In this document: positions 52,489 to 61,232 of the stretch, piece by piece
Layout: each line of letters begins with the position of its first letter
How positions within the stretch are numbered: position 1 is the stretch's first letter
Assembly: GCF_001428845.1 (NCBI RefSeq)
Contig: NZ_LMIU01000023.1
Coordinates: forward strand, 62,001-126,000
Length of the DNA stretch: 64,000 bases
Source of the DNA: Achromobacter sp. Root83
Lineage (GTDB): Bacteria > Pseudomonadota > Gammaproteobacteria > Burkholderiales > Burkholderiaceae_B
Direction: 5' to 3'
Notes under the pieces: generated by a model
Told to the model about the DNA's origin: nothing
Database searches by the model: none
Seen by the model: the letters and a program-made list of their open reading frames with translations, nothing else
Program-made: the position numbers and the translations under genes

Positions 52489-52947
52489 TCAATGCAGCAG
52501 GCGCACGCCTTCTTCGTCCAGCAGCTCTTCCAGCACCAGATTGTCGATCTCGGCTTCCTGGCTCCAGAGAACCATGAGGGCGATGATCTTGATCTTGGCG
52601 AGCGGCACGGGCGTTTCCGGCGAAGCCAGGCCGCGGTCGATGACGATTTCACGCAGGGGCGCGGGCAGCACGCCGGCCGATTCCAGGAAGGCGATGAAGC
52701 CGATGGATTCGGTGCCGAGCTGTTGGTATTCGTTGTCGGTGTAGATCCGGGTTCCGGACGTGGGAGCCTGAGCGAGGTCGACGCATCGTTCGGTGGTCTC
52801 GGCCAGGCCGTACAGCCAACCGAGCGCGTCGTCGATGTCTTCGTGCTCGAATCCGGCGGCGGCGAGCCGCTTGGCGAGCACATCGGCCGCAGGACAGGCT
52901 TGCGGCGTGTAGTAATTCTCGAACAGATAAACCAGGATATCGAACAT
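52489..52947 (-). CDS. smg: DUF494/Smg family protein
   Basis: 152 residues from ATG 52947. Matches the Smg family start MFDILVYLFENYYTPQ and ends VLEELLDEEGVRLLH; HEDIDDALGWLYGL and LREIVIDRGLASPETPVPL lie between. Smg proteins are small, acidic, cytoplasmic and of unclear function; they are usually linked to dprA and topB. Here gluQ and the GDYXXLXY gene separate smg from topB, and no dprA is adjacent. Confidence 0.93.
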   Translation of the reverse strand: MFDILVYLFENYYTPQACPAADVLAKRLAAAGFEHEDIDDALGWLYGLAETTERCVDLAQAPTSGTRIYTDNEYQQLGTESIGFIAFLESAGVLPAPLREIVIDRGLASPETPVPLAKIKIIALMVLWSQEAEIDNLVLEELLDEEGVRLLH

Positions 52948-53014
52948 ATGGCGCAGTTTTGAGCCTGTTTGCACAGTCGGCCCGCAGATCGGCAGACCAG
53001 CAAACATGAATTTT

Positions 53015-53043
53015 ACTTTACGCTGATTTATTTTGCCGGGCAA
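53015..53043 (-). promoter_or_regulatory. Candidate sigma-70 promoter of smg
   Basis: Read on the minus strand: TTGCCC (53043-53038), 17-bp spacer, TAAAGT (53020-53015), about 68 bases before the smg start. Confidence 0.45.
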
Positions 53044-53135
53044 CCAAAGGAAAGCCGGAATGTTGTTTGCCGTCACCCACCGGCAATCGAGGCCCTTTTT
53101 TACGTTAAATGCTGTCAAAATCCACGATTCAGGGC

Positions 53136-53172
53136 AAAAAGGGGCGGACCGATCAGTCCGCCCCTTTTTTTT
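53136..53172. terminator. Bidirectional terminator
   Basis: AAAAAGGGGCGGAC (53136-53149) pairs with GTCCGCCCCTTTTT (53156-53169), loop CGATCA, with T runs on both strands. It terminates the TRAP permease gene on the minus strand, whose stop is 28 bases away. Confidence 0.85.
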
Positions 53173-53199
53173 GAATCCGCTATTGTGCTGCGTGTCGCG

Positions 53200-55224
53200 T
53201 CAGGCGGATCGGGCCGAGTTCTCGAGCTTGAGTTCCGCCAGTTGCCGGATGAAAACCGGGATGCAGATGGCCAGCCCGATCAGCCCGCTGGCCAGGCCAG
53301 GAAGGATCGTCAGCAAGGCGCCGATGGTGCACAGCCACCGCTCCCAGCTCTTCATGCCGACCAGCATGTAGCGCGAGAACGCGGCCGACAGCAGCACCAG
53401 CCCGACCATGCAGCCGAACAGGGTCACGAAGAAGTCATACCAGGTGAAGCCCTGCACCGAGATCAGCAGCGACGGCGAGAACACGAACACGAATGGCACG
53501 ATGAGCTTGGTGATGCCCAGCCTGAACGCCGTGTTGCCGGTCTTGAAGGGATCGCTGCCCGCCATGCCCGCCGCCGCGTACGCCGCCAGCGCCACCGGCG
53601 GCGTGATGTCCGCCAGGATGCCGAAATAGAACACGAAGAAGTGCGCGGCGATGGGCTGCACCCCAAGCTGCACCAGCGTGGGCGCGGCAACCGCCACCAT
53701 GATCAGGTAGTTCGCCGTGGTGGGGATGCCGCAACCCATCAGGATGCAGACCAGACCCGTCATGATGAGCGCCGCGACCAGGGTCAGCGACTGCACGTTG
53801 GCGATGGCGTCGGGAATCACCATCGCCGCGCCGCCGGCGATGGCCTGCGCCGCGGAGATCACGATATAAGAGATCTTGAAGCCCACGCCCGTGAGTGTCA
53901 CCACGCCGATCACGATGCCGACCGTACCGGCCGCGGCGCCCACGGCCAGTGCATACTTCGCGCCCGTTTCAAAGGCCTCGTACAGATCGCGCCAGCGCAG
54001 CCGCTGGAATGGGTTCAGCAGGCCGACGATGATGCAACCCGTGATGCCGGCGAAGGCGGCCAGATACGGCGTGCGGCCGCTGGCCAGCACGCTGATCAGC
54101 AGCACCAGCGGGATCAGCGTGGGCCAGCGCATCTTGAAGGATTGCTTCAGCTTGGGCATTTCCTCGGGGGTCAGGCCGCGCAGGCCCTCGCGCTTGGCCT
54201 CGAAGTGCACCTGCATGAACATGCCGAAGAAATACAGGAAGGCCGGGAAGATGCCCGCGATCGCGATCTGCTGGTACGGGATCCCCAGGAACTCGATCAT
54301 CAGGAACGCGGCGGCGCCCATGATGGGCGGCGTGATCTGCCCGCCGGTGCTGCTGGCGGCTTCGACGCCCGCCGCAAAATGCCGCGGATAGCCGACGCGG
54401 ATCATGGCGGGGATGGTCAACGACCCCACCGTTACCGCGTTGGCTACGGACGAGCCCGACAGCATGCCGAACATGGCCGATCCAAACACCGACACCTTGG
54501 CGGGGCCGCCCGCGTAGCGGCCGGCGATGGTCGAAGCGACGTCCAGGAAGAGCTGGCCCAGGCCGATGCGGGTGGCCAGCACCCCAAACAGCACGAAGTG
54601 GAAGACGTAGGTCGCCACCACGCCCACGGCCACGCCGTACACGCCCTGACTGGTCAGGTACATGTGGTTGACGATCTGGGACCAGTTGTTGCCGGCATGC
54701 TGCAGCAGGCCGGGGAAGTACTGGCCGAACATGGCGTAGGCCATGAACACCAGCGCAATGATGGGCAGCGGCCACCCCATGGCGCGGCGGGTGGCTTCCA
54801 GCAGGCCGACCAGCAGGATCGAGCCCATGAAGACATCCATCGGCAGCGGATTGCCCACCCGGTACGCCAGATCATCGAAGATGTAGGGGATATACAGCAC
54901 CGACAGGGTCAGCGCGATGGCGATGATCCAGTCATACAGCGGGATGCCGCCGGGCGCGTACCACGTCGACCTGGGCTCGCGGCGGTAGTGGGATTTGGAA
55001 AATCCGAATACCAGGAATATCAGGCTGAGCACAAAAGCCAGGTGTACGCCACGGTGCGTGGCCTCGCGCAGCAGGCCGAAACCGGCCGTGTAGTAGTGAA
55101 AAAGCGAAAGCGTGACCAGCAGGCCTGAAACGATCCAGGTGGCGGTCTTGTCCAGCGGCCGGAAGCGGATCTCCGAATCGTACTTTTCCGCCAGTTGCTG
55201 GGTTTTCTCGTGGTCAATTTCCAT
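53200..55224 (-). CDS. TRAP transporter fused 4TM/12TM permease (DctQM-like), TAXI type
   Basis: 674 residues from ATG 55224 (alternative TTG upstream at 55239). The N-terminal 4TM small-subunit region is fused to the large 12TM membrane subunit: GMLSGSSVANAVTVGSLTIP, EAASSTGGQITPPIMGAAAF, and VAAPTLVQLGVQPIAAHFFVF. It is the fused TAXI-TRAP arrangement. It uses sodium or proton gradients to import the ligand of the TAXI receptor encoded upstream. The two genes are separated by 236 bases containing a dispersed repeat. Confidence 0.93.
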   Translation of the reverse strand: MEIDHEKTQQLAEKYDSEIRFRPLDKTATWIVSGLLVTLSLFHYYTAGFGLLREATHRGVHLAFVLSLIFLVFGFSKSHYRREPRSTWYAPGGIPLYDWIIAIALTLSVLYIPYIFDDLAYRVGNPLPMDVFMGSILLVGLLEATRRAMGWPLPIIALVFMAYAMFGQYFPGLLQHAGNNWSQIVNHMYLTSQGVYGVAVGVVATYVFHFVLFGVLATRIGLGQLFLDVASTIAGRYAGGPAKVSVFGSAMFGMLSGSSVANAVTVGSLTIPAMIRVGYPRHFAAGVEAASSTGGQITPPIMGAAAFLMIEFLGIPYQQIAIAGIFPAFLYFFGMFMQVHFEAKREGLRGLTPEEMPKLKQSFKMRWPTLIPLVLLISVLASGRTPYLAAFAGITGCIIVGLLNPFQRLRWRDLYEAFETGAKYALAVGAAAGTVGIVIGVVTLTGVGFKISYIVISAAQAIAGGAAMVIPDAIANVQSLTLVAALIMTGLVCILMGCGIPTTANYLIMVAVAAPTLVQLGVQPIAAHFFVFYFGILADITPPVALAAYAAAGMAGSDPFKTGNTAFRLGITKLIVPFVFVFSPSLLISVQGFTWYDFFVTLFGCMVGLVLLSAAFSRYMLVGMKSWERWLCTIGALLTILPGLASGLIGLAICIPVFIRQLAELKLENSARSA

Positions 55225-55383
55225 CGCGGTGATTCTCAAGATGACTCAAGAAGCAGGGCCGCGCATCGGCGGCCCTGCTCACACACGGCGCAACCAGCAA
55301 ACGCCGCGGACATAACGAACTATGACGATCCAGCTGTCCCGTCAAGGACAGGCAATACAAGTAAGGACCAGGCTTCCCCAAGC

Positions 55384-55458
55384 GGGGCCGCGCGCAGCCG
55401 GCTTTGCCGGTCCGCTGCGGCGCCCCCGGGGGGGAAGCGCCGCAGGCGCTACGGGGGG
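55384..55458. repeat. Dispersed GC-rich hairpin repeat, diverged copy
   Basis: Shares CCGG-CTTTG-CCGGTCCG, CGGCGCCCCC, GGGGGAAGCGC and the end AGGCGCT-ACGGGGGG with the copies at 26747-26894, in the same orientation. It lies between the TAXI receptor and TRAP permease genes, directly after the receptor's stop. The rest of the gap 55225-55460 shows nothing else. Confidence 0.7.
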
Positions 55459-55460
55459 CT

Positions 55461-56423
55461 TTACTTCAGCAGGCCGATTTCCTTGTAGAACTTTTCGGCG
55501 CCCGGATGGAACGGGATGCCCGCGCCCTTGATGGCGTTGTCACGCGTGATCAGCTTGCCCTTGGCATGGCCGTTGTCCAGCGTTTTGCGCGTGGCGTCGC
55601 TGTACAGCGCCTTGGTGACGTCATATACGACCTGCTCGGGCAGCTTGGCCGACGTGACCATCTGCGCATTGACCGAGATGGTCTTTACTTCGCCGACGTT
55701 CTGATAGGTGTTGGCGGCGATGGTGTCGGGCGTGAAGAACTCCTGCTTGGCGCGCAGGGCGTCGATCTCGGGGCCGACCAGCGGCACGATTTCAATGCCG
55801 GCGCCGCTGGAAGCGAGTTCGGCAATGGCGCCGGCAGGGGCGCCGCCCACGAAGAAGAACGCGTCCAGGCCGCCATCCTTGAGCTTGTCGCCCGCCTGGT
55901 TGGGCTTGAGGTATTCGGCCTTGATGTCCTTATCGGTCATGCCGTAGGCGCCCAGGATCAGGCGCACGTCGACCAGCGTGCCGGAGCCCGGCTCGTCCAT
56001 GGACACGCGCTTGCCCTTCAGGTCCGCCACGCTCTTGATGCCGGCGCCTTTGCGCGTCACCAGGTGGATGCTTTCGGGGTACAGCGTGGAGATCAGGCGC
56101 AGGTCCTGTGCCTTGGGCTTGCCTTCGAAGGTGCCCGTGCCGCTGTAGGCCCAGAACGCCACGTCCGACTGCGTGAAGCCCGCTTCGAACGAACCGCCCA
56201 CGATGCCGTTGATGTTGGCCACCGAGCCATTGGAGGCGACCGCCGTCGCAACGAGCTTGCCGGGCTGCGACACGGCGTTGGCGATGATGCCGCCGATGGG
56301 GTAGTACGTGCCCGCAGTGCCACCCGTTCCGATGCGGAAAAATTGTTGGGCCTGCGCGGAACCTACGGTGCCGACGGCGGCGACCGCCACGGTGAGGGCG
56401 GTGATCCAGTGCTTGAGTTTCAT
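55461..56423 (-). CDS. TAXI-family TRAP transporter solute-binding protein
   Basis: 320 residues; signal peptide MKLKHWITALTVAVAAVGTV ending at GSAQAQQ. TAXI (TRAP-associated extracytoplasmic immunogenic) family: FFRIGTGGTAGTYYPIGGII, ASNGSVANINGIVGGSFEAG, KGKRVSMDEPGSGTLVDVRL, and GLDAFFFVGGAPAGAIAELA. It captures the ligand (unknown; glutamate and related dicarboxylates are reported for some TAXI systems) for the fused permease. Confidence 0.94.
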   Translation of the reverse strand: MKLKHWITALTVAVAAVGTVGSAQAQQFFRIGTGGTAGTYYPIGGIIANAVSQPGKLVATAVASNGSVANINGIVGGSFEAGFTQSDVAFWAYSGTGTFEGKPKAQDLRLISTLYPESIHLVTRKGAGIKSVADLKGKRVSMDEPGSGTLVDVRLILGAYGMTDKDIKAEYLKPNQAGDKLKDGGLDAFFFVGGAPAGAIAELASSGAGIEIVPLVGPEIDALRAKQEFFTPDTIAANTYQNVGEVKTISVNAQMVTSAKLPEQVVYDVTKALYSDATRKTLDNGHAKGKLITRDNAIKGAGIPFHPGAEKFYKEIGLLK

Positions 56424-56690
56424 GCGAGCTTCTCCGGTATTCGTGGACGGGATGTATCAGTGACGAGGGTTCGTCTTGTCATTCCTGCCGCGGCATTGGG
56501 GCCAGGGCAAAAATGGGCCTCCCCTTGGGGGCCGTTTTCATGATGAAATTCTGTCATGTCGACCTCTCGTAGCCAATGGTTACGGGGCTATCGTTTACCT
56601 GGGGGTGATCGGCCCCTTTGGTTATGGTTGGTCCTGCTTTGGTTATGCGTGCGTTACATCCCATGTGGTGCAGACAACGGAGTCACCAAG

Positions 56691-57830
56691 ATGTCCCAGG
56701 AAGTCATACGCGGCATTGCGCTGCCCCCGCCCGCGCAGCCGGGCGATCCCTTGGCCCGCGTCGATACGCCCAGCCTGGTGCTGGACCTGGAGCCGTTCGA
56801 GGCCAACCTGCGTGCGATGCAGGCCTGGGCCGACCGCCACGAGGTGGCCTTGCGCCCGCATGCCAAGGCGCACAAATGCCCGGAAATCGCGCTGCGCCAG
56901 CTCGCTCTGGGCGCGCGCGGCATCTGCTGCCAGAAAGTCAGCGAAGCCCTGCCCTTCGTGGCGGCGGGCATCCGCGACATCCACATCAGCAATGAAGTCG
57001 TCGGACCGGCCAAGCTGGCGTTGTTGGGCCAGTTGGCGCGCATCGCCAAGATGAGCGTGTGCGTGGACAACGCGCAGAACCTGGCGCAGGTCTCGCAGGC
57101 CATGGCGCAGGCCGGCGCCCAGATCGACGTGCTGGTCGAAGTCGACGTGGGCCAGGGCCGCTGCGGAGTGTCGGACGATGCCCTGGTGCTGGCGCTGGCG
57201 CAGCAGGCGCGCAGCCTGCCGGGCGTGAATTTCGCGGGGCTGCAGGCGTATCACGGATCGGTGCAGCACTTTCGCACGCGCGAAGAGCGCGCCCAGGTCA
57301 GCCGGCAGGCCGCGCGCATCGCGGCGTCGTACGCGCAACTGCTGCGCGAAAGCGGCATCGCCTGCGACACGATCACGGGCGGCGGCACGGGCAGCGCCGA
57401 GTTCGACGCCGCCAGCGGTGTCTATACCGAATTGCAGGCGGGCTCTTACGCATTCATGGACGGCGACTATGGCGCGAATGAATGGGATGGTCCGCTGACG
57501 TTCCAGAACAGCCTGTTCGTGCTTGCCACGGTGATGAGCACGCCCGCGCCCGACCGCGTGATCCTGGACGCGGGCCTGAAGTCCACCACGGCGGAATGCG
57601 GTCCCCCCGCCATCTTCGGCGCGCCTGGGCTGACCTACGCGGCCATCAACGACGAGCACGGGGTCGTGCGCGTGGCGTCCGGAGCGGACGCGCCCGCGCT
57701 GGGCTCGGTGTTGCGCCTGGTGCCCTCGCACGTGGATCCCACTTTCAACCTGCATGACGGGCTGGTGATCGTGCGCGATGGCGTCGTCCAGGACATATGG
57801 GAGATCGCGGCGCGCGGTTTTTCGCGCTGA
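56691..57830 (+). CDS. D-threonine aldolase (low-specificity), DSD1-like PLP enzyme
   Basis: 379 residues from ATG 56691, with CGGAG upstream. Alanine-racemase-type barrel: PLP lysine Lys59 in RPHAKAHKCPEIA; metal ligands His347 and Asp349 in VPSHVDPTFNLHDG. Length, Lys59, His347 and Asp349 coincide with what I recall of the structurally characterised D-threonine aldolase from Alcaligenes xylosoxidans. It cleaves D-threonine and other D-beta-hydroxy amino acids to glycine and aldehydes, using a divalent metal. It is preceded by the TAXI-TRAP genes, which are divergent from it. Confidence 0.93.
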   Translation: MSQEVIRGIALPPPAQPGDPLARVDTPSLVLDLEPFEANLRAMQAWADRHEVALRPHAKAHKCPEIALRQLALGARGICCQKVSEALPFVAAGIRDIHISNEVVGPAKLALLGQLARIAKMSVCVDNAQNLAQVSQAMAQAGAQIDVLVEVDVGQGRCGVSDDALVLALAQQARSLPGVNFAGLQAYHGSVQHFRTREERAQVSRQAARIAASYAQLLRESGIACDTITGGGTGSAEFDAASGVYTELQAGSYAFMDGDYGANEWDGPLTFQNSLFVLATVMSTPAPDRVILDAGLKSTTAECGPPAIFGAPGLTYAAINDEHGVVRVASGADAPALGSVLRLVPSHVDPTFNLHDGLVIVRDGVVQDIWEIAARGFSR

Positions 57831-57886
57831 TCCGCGCGGGCGGCCTGCTGGCCGCCCTGTTGACCGCCTTTCCTGCCGGTCCGGAC

Positions 57887-57919
57887 AAAAAAGGCCGGCG
57901 CGTCACTGCCGCGCCGGCC
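57887..57919 (-). terminator. Terminator of the entericidin-like gene
   Basis: GGCCGGCGCG (57893-57902) pairs with CGCGCCGGCC (57910-57919), loop TCACTGC; on the minus strand it is followed by TTTTTT. It also lies 56 bases after the aldolase gene. Confidence 0.8.
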
Positions 57920-57940
57920 CTCGATGCAGATTCCCAACGC

Positions 57941-58069
57941 CTACTTGGCCTGGTTCTGGATCTTCTCCCCGCCACGTTCGATGTCTTTGCCGGCACCTTC
58001 CATCGTGTTGCAACCGGCAGTCATGGCGGTGACCGCCAGCATCAGCGCAAGCCAAATTCGATGGGTCAT
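57941..58069 (-). CDS. Entericidin A/B-like small lipoprotein
   Basis: 42 residues from ATG 58069, with AAGGAG eight bases upstream. Signal peptide MTHRIWLALMLAVTAMTAGC ends in a lipobox MTAGC, so Cys20 is lipid-modified. The mature sequence CNTMEGAGKDIERGGEKIQN matches the entericidin A/B family (the G-x-GKDIxxGGxxIx helix). These are small envelope lipoproteins; in E. coli they form an antidote/toxin pair, but single entericidin-like genes are widespread and their role is unclear. Confidence 0.9.
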   Translation of the reverse strand: MTHRIWLALMLAVTAMTAGCNTMEGAGKDIERGGEKIQNQAK

Positions 58070-58204
58070 TTTTTTCTCCTTCGGGGGATTCGTTGGACAT
58101 AGCGGGTCATGCCGGGCGGCAGCCGCGCGCTTATCGCTCAGCAAGCCGCGTGCCTGACCCCTGTCCATGTCCACGTGTCCGGCGCCTCGGCGGCGGATAT
58201 CCCC

Positions 58205-58927
58205 CTATATCCCCAGGAACTGCCGTAATTCCGGCGTGGCGGGCGCCGTGAAAAGTTGTTCCGGCGGCCCGATCTCATGCACCCGGCCCTGGTGCATGAA
58301 TACCACGCGGTCGCAGACTTCACGCGCGAAGCGCATCTCGTGCGTGACCATCAGCAGCGTCATGCCGTCCGCTGCCAGCTCGCGCACCACCGCCAGCACT
58401 TCGTTGACCAGTTCCGGATCCAGCGCGGACGTGATTTCGTCGCACAGCAGCGCCAGCGGCTGCATCGCCAGCGCGCGCGCGATGGCCACCCGCTGCTGCT
58501 GGCCCCCGGAAAGTTCTTCCGGCCAGGCGTCGAATTTATGGGACAGCCCCACCCGGGTCAGCATGGCGCGCGCCAGGTCGGCGGCCTCGCGCTCGGGCAT
58601 GCGCTTGGCCACCATCGGCGACAGCATGACATTGCGTCCCACGGTCAGGTGCGGAAACAGATTGAACTGCTGAAAGATCATCCCCACCTTCAGCCGCAGC
58701 GCCCGCAGCCGCAGTTCGTCGTCGCCCAGTTGCGCGTCGGCCACCATGATCGCGCCGCCATCGATCTGCTCCAGTCCGTTGATGCAGCGCAGCAGCGTGC
58801 TCTTGCCCGAACCGCTCTTGCCGATGATGGCGATCACTTCCCCGGGATCGACTCGCAGGGTCACCCCCTTCAGGACTTCGTTGTCGCCGAACCGCTTGCG
58901 TACGTCTTCAAGGGCGATGAGGGGCAT
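58205..58927 (-). CDS. Polar amino-acid ABC transporter ATP-binding protein (GlnQ-like)
   Basis: 240 residues from ATG 58927. Walker A IIGKSGSGKSTLLRCINGLE, signature LSGGQQQRVAIARALAMQP, Walker B LLCDEITSALDPELVNEVL and H-loop LMVTHEMRFAREV. It overlaps the upstream permease gene by 20 bases. It powers the importer for a polar amino acid; the full minus-strand unit runs binding protein-permease-permease-ATPase. Confidence 0.94.
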   Translation of the reverse strand: MPLIALEDVRKRFGDNEVLKGVTLRVDPGEVIAIIGKSGSGKSTLLRCINGLEQIDGGAIMVADAQLGDDELRLRALRLKVGMIFQQFNLFPHLTVGRNVMLSPMVAKRMPEREAADLARAMLTRVGLSHKFDAWPEELSGGQQQRVAIARALAMQPLALLCDEITSALDPELVNEVLAVVRELAADGMTLLMVTHEMRFAREVCDRVVFMHQGRVHEIGPPEQLFTAPATPELRQFLGI

Positions 58928-59564
58928 GCAACTTCCTTTCCAGCCGGAGGCTGAGGCGCGACAGGGGCCAGCACAGCGCGAAATAGATGACGGCCGCGCA
59001 GGCATAGACGGTGAAGGGACTGAAGGTGGCGTTGGTGATCACGGTGGCCGCCTTCGACAGTTCGGTGAAGCCGATGATCGAGGTCAGCGCGGTGCTTTTG
59101 ACGATCTGGACGGCGAAGCCCACGGTGGGTGCGACCGCGATGCGCAGCGCCTGCGGCAGCACCACATGGCGCATCTGCTGCACATACCCCAACGCCAGGC
59201 TGGCCGACGCTTCCCATTGCCCTTTCGGCACGGCCTCCACGCAGCCGCGCCAGATTTCGGCCAGGAAGGCGCCCGACCACAGCGTCAGGGCCGCCCCGGC
59301 CGCCAGCCACGGCGGCACTTCCACGCCGATCAGCGACAGGCCGAAGAACGCCAGGAAGAGCTGCATCAACAGCGGCGTGCCCTGGAACAGTTCGATATAC
59401 GCCCAGCTCGCGCGGCGCATCAGCGCCACGCGCGATGTCCGCATCATGAGCGCCAGCATGCCCATCACCGCCCCGCCCGCGAAGGCCGCGAGCGACAGCA
59501 CGACGGTCCAGCGCGCCGCCAGCAGCAGGTTGCGCACGATGTCCCAGCTTGAGAATTCGATCAT
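58908..59564 (-). CDS. Polar amino-acid ABC transporter permease (GlnP/HisM-like)
   Basis: 218 residues, about five membrane segments; EAA loop ASLALGYVQQMRHVVLPQAL (about 140-160) and EAVPKGQWEAS in front of it. ELFQGTPLLMQLFLAFFGL is the standard family segment. It overlaps its upstream partner by ATGA. Confidence 0.93.
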   Translation of the reverse strand: MIEFSSWDIVRNLLLAARWTVVLSLAAFAGGAVMGMLALMMRTSRVALMRRASWAYIELFQGTPLLMQLFLAFFGLSLIGVEVPPWLAAGAALTLWSGAFLAEIWRGCVEAVPKGQWEASASLALGYVQQMRHVVLPQALRIAVAPTVGFAVQIVKSTALTSIIGFTELSKAATVITNATFSPFTVYACAAVIYFALCWPLSRLSLRLERKLHAPHRP

Positions 59565-60229
59565 CCTGCCGCCTTGCGGAACAAGCGCCTGCCGGCCAGG
59601 CGCAGCAACTGGCGCAGCAGCACGGCCAACGCCAGATAGATGCCAGTGGTCACGAAATAGACCTCAAAGGCGCGGAAGTTGCGCGACTGGATGAAGTTGG
59701 CGGCAAAGGTCAGGTCTTCGGCCGCGATCTGCGAGCACACCGCCGACCCCAGCATCACGATCACGATCTGCGACGACAGCGCCGGCCAGATGCGCATGAG
59801 CGCCGGCTTCAGCACCACGTGCCGGAACACCTGCACACGCGTCATCGCCAGGCTGGCCCCCGCCTCGTATTGACCCTTGGGCGTGGCGTCGATGCCCGCG
59901 CGGATGATCTCGGTGCTGTAGGCGCCCAGGTTGAGCGCCATCGCCAGGCAGGCGGCCTGCATTTCGCCCAGTTGCACGCCCAGCGACGGCAGGCCGAAAA
60001 ACACGAAGAAGAGCTGGATCAGGAAAGGCGTGTTCCGGATCAGCTCCACATAGGCCGTGACCGGCGCGCGCAGCCAGCCCGGCCCTTGCGTGCGCACCCA
60101 GGCGCAGGCGATGCCCAGCGCCACGCCCGCCACGGCGCCGAACGCGATCAGTTCGACCGTAACGCCTATGCCCTTGAGCAGCACCGGCGTGTACTCCAGC
60201 ACCGAGGCGAAGTCATACTGGTAAGCCAT
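59561..60229 (-). CDS. Polar amino-acid ABC transporter permease (GlnP/HisQ-like)
   Basis: 222 residues, about five membrane segments; ELIRNTPFLIQLFFVFFGLP and the EAA-type loop GASLAMTRVQVFRHVVLKPA (about 140-160). It forms the heterodimeric channel with the 58908 permease. It starts 15 bases downstream of the binding-protein stop. Confidence 0.93.
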   Translation of the reverse strand: MAYQYDFASVLEYTPVLLKGIGVTVELIAFGAVAGVALGIACAWVRTQGPGWLRAPVTAYVELIRNTPFLIQLFFVFFGLPSLGVQLGEMQAACLAMALNLGAYSTEIIRAGIDATPKGQYEAGASLAMTRVQVFRHVVLKPALMRIWPALSSQIVIVMLGSAVCSQIAAEDLTFAANFIQSRNFRAFEVYFVTTGIYLALAVLLRQLLRLAGRRLFRKAAG

Positions 60230-60244
60230 GATGGCCGCCCGGAC

Positions 60245-61027
60245 TTACAGGTCCTTGGGCAGTGCGGCGCCCAGCCACTTCTGCGAAATCGCCGACAGCG
60301 ACCCGTCGCCCTTGGCGGCGGCCAGGATGCCGTTGACGCGGGCGCGCAGCTTGGGCTCGTCCTTGTTCATGCCGATATAGCAGGGCGAATCCTTGATCAG
60401 GAATTTCGTCTCGGGCTTCTTGGGCGGATTGCGCGCCAGGATGGCGGCGGCGACCACGTTGCCGGTGGCGATCAGCGGCACCTGGCCCGACAGGAAGGCG
60501 GTGATGGTGCCGTTGTTGTCTTCATAGCGCTTGAGCGTGGCCGATTCGGGCGCGATCTTGGACAGCTCGATGTCTTCCACCGCGCCGCGCGTCACGCCGA
60601 TGGTCTTGCCGGCCAGGTCGGCGGCCGAAGTCACCTTCAGGTCGGCCGGGCCGAACACGCCATTGAAGAACGGGGCGTACGCGTCCGAAAAGTCGATGGC
60701 CTTCTCGCGCTCGGCGTTCTTGCCCAGGCTGGAGATCACCAGGTCCACCTTCCTGGTCTGCAGATAGGGCACGCGGTTGGCGCTGGTGACGGGCACCAGC
60801 TCCAGCTTCACGCCCAACTGCTTGGCGATGAGTTGAGCGGTGTCGATGTCGTAGCCCAGGGGTTTCATGTCGGCGCCCACCGATCCGAACGGTGGGAAGT
60901 CCTGCGGCACGGCGATCTTGATGGTGCCGCTCTTGACGATGTCGTCCAGCGCGTCGGCATGCGAGGCGGGCGCCGCCAGGAGGCTGGCGGCGGCGCAAAG
61001 GGACAGCAACAGGGTTCTGCGTTTCAT
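60245..61027 (-). CDS. Polar amino-acid ABC transporter substrate-binding protein (SBP_bac_3)
   Basis: 260 residues from ATG 61027. Signal peptide MKRRTLLLSLCAAASLLAA ending near PASHADA. Amino-acid-binding fold: KIAVPQDFPPFGSVGADMKP, GYDIDTAQLIAKQLGVKLEL (the conserved G-x-D-x-D), VDLVISSLGKNAEREKAIDF and DLAGKTIGVTRGAVEDIEL. The GRY-like AA carboxylate site is not resolved by motif reading. It starts the amino-acid importer operon; the aldolase gene is nearby on the other strand. Confidence 0.94.
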   Translation of the reverse strand: MKRRTLLLSLCAAASLLAAPASHADALDDIVKSGTIKIAVPQDFPPFGSVGADMKPLGYDIDTAQLIAKQLGVKLELVPVTSANRVPYLQTRKVDLVISSLGKNAEREKAIDFSDAYAPFFNGVFGPADLKVTSAADLAGKTIGVTRGAVEDIELSKIAPESATLKRYEDNNGTITAFLSGQVPLIATGNVVAAAILARNPPKKPETKFLIKDSPCYIGMNKDEPKLRARVNGILAAAKGDGSLSAISQKWLGAALPKDL

Positions 61028-61232
61028 AGGGAACTCTCCAGGGCCCGCACTGCCCGGGCGGGTCAATGCGCTGCACACCATATCGGTATACAAAGTAGCC
61101 AAAGCAAGTTCCATGCCATTCGCGGGCCCCTGTGCGGCCCGAAGCCCGGCCCGCGCCATGCCCGACCGTGGTGCGGGCCATGCGCCGAAAGCGGGCATTC
61201 CGCGCACCGGAATGGGTGCGCGGAAGCAGAAT

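Noticed and set aside
52969-55128. A 719-codon plus-strand frame opposite the TRAP permease
   Set aside because: Extremely His/Gln/Arg/Gly-rich shadow, crossing a bidirectional terminator; the permease is clear on the other strand.
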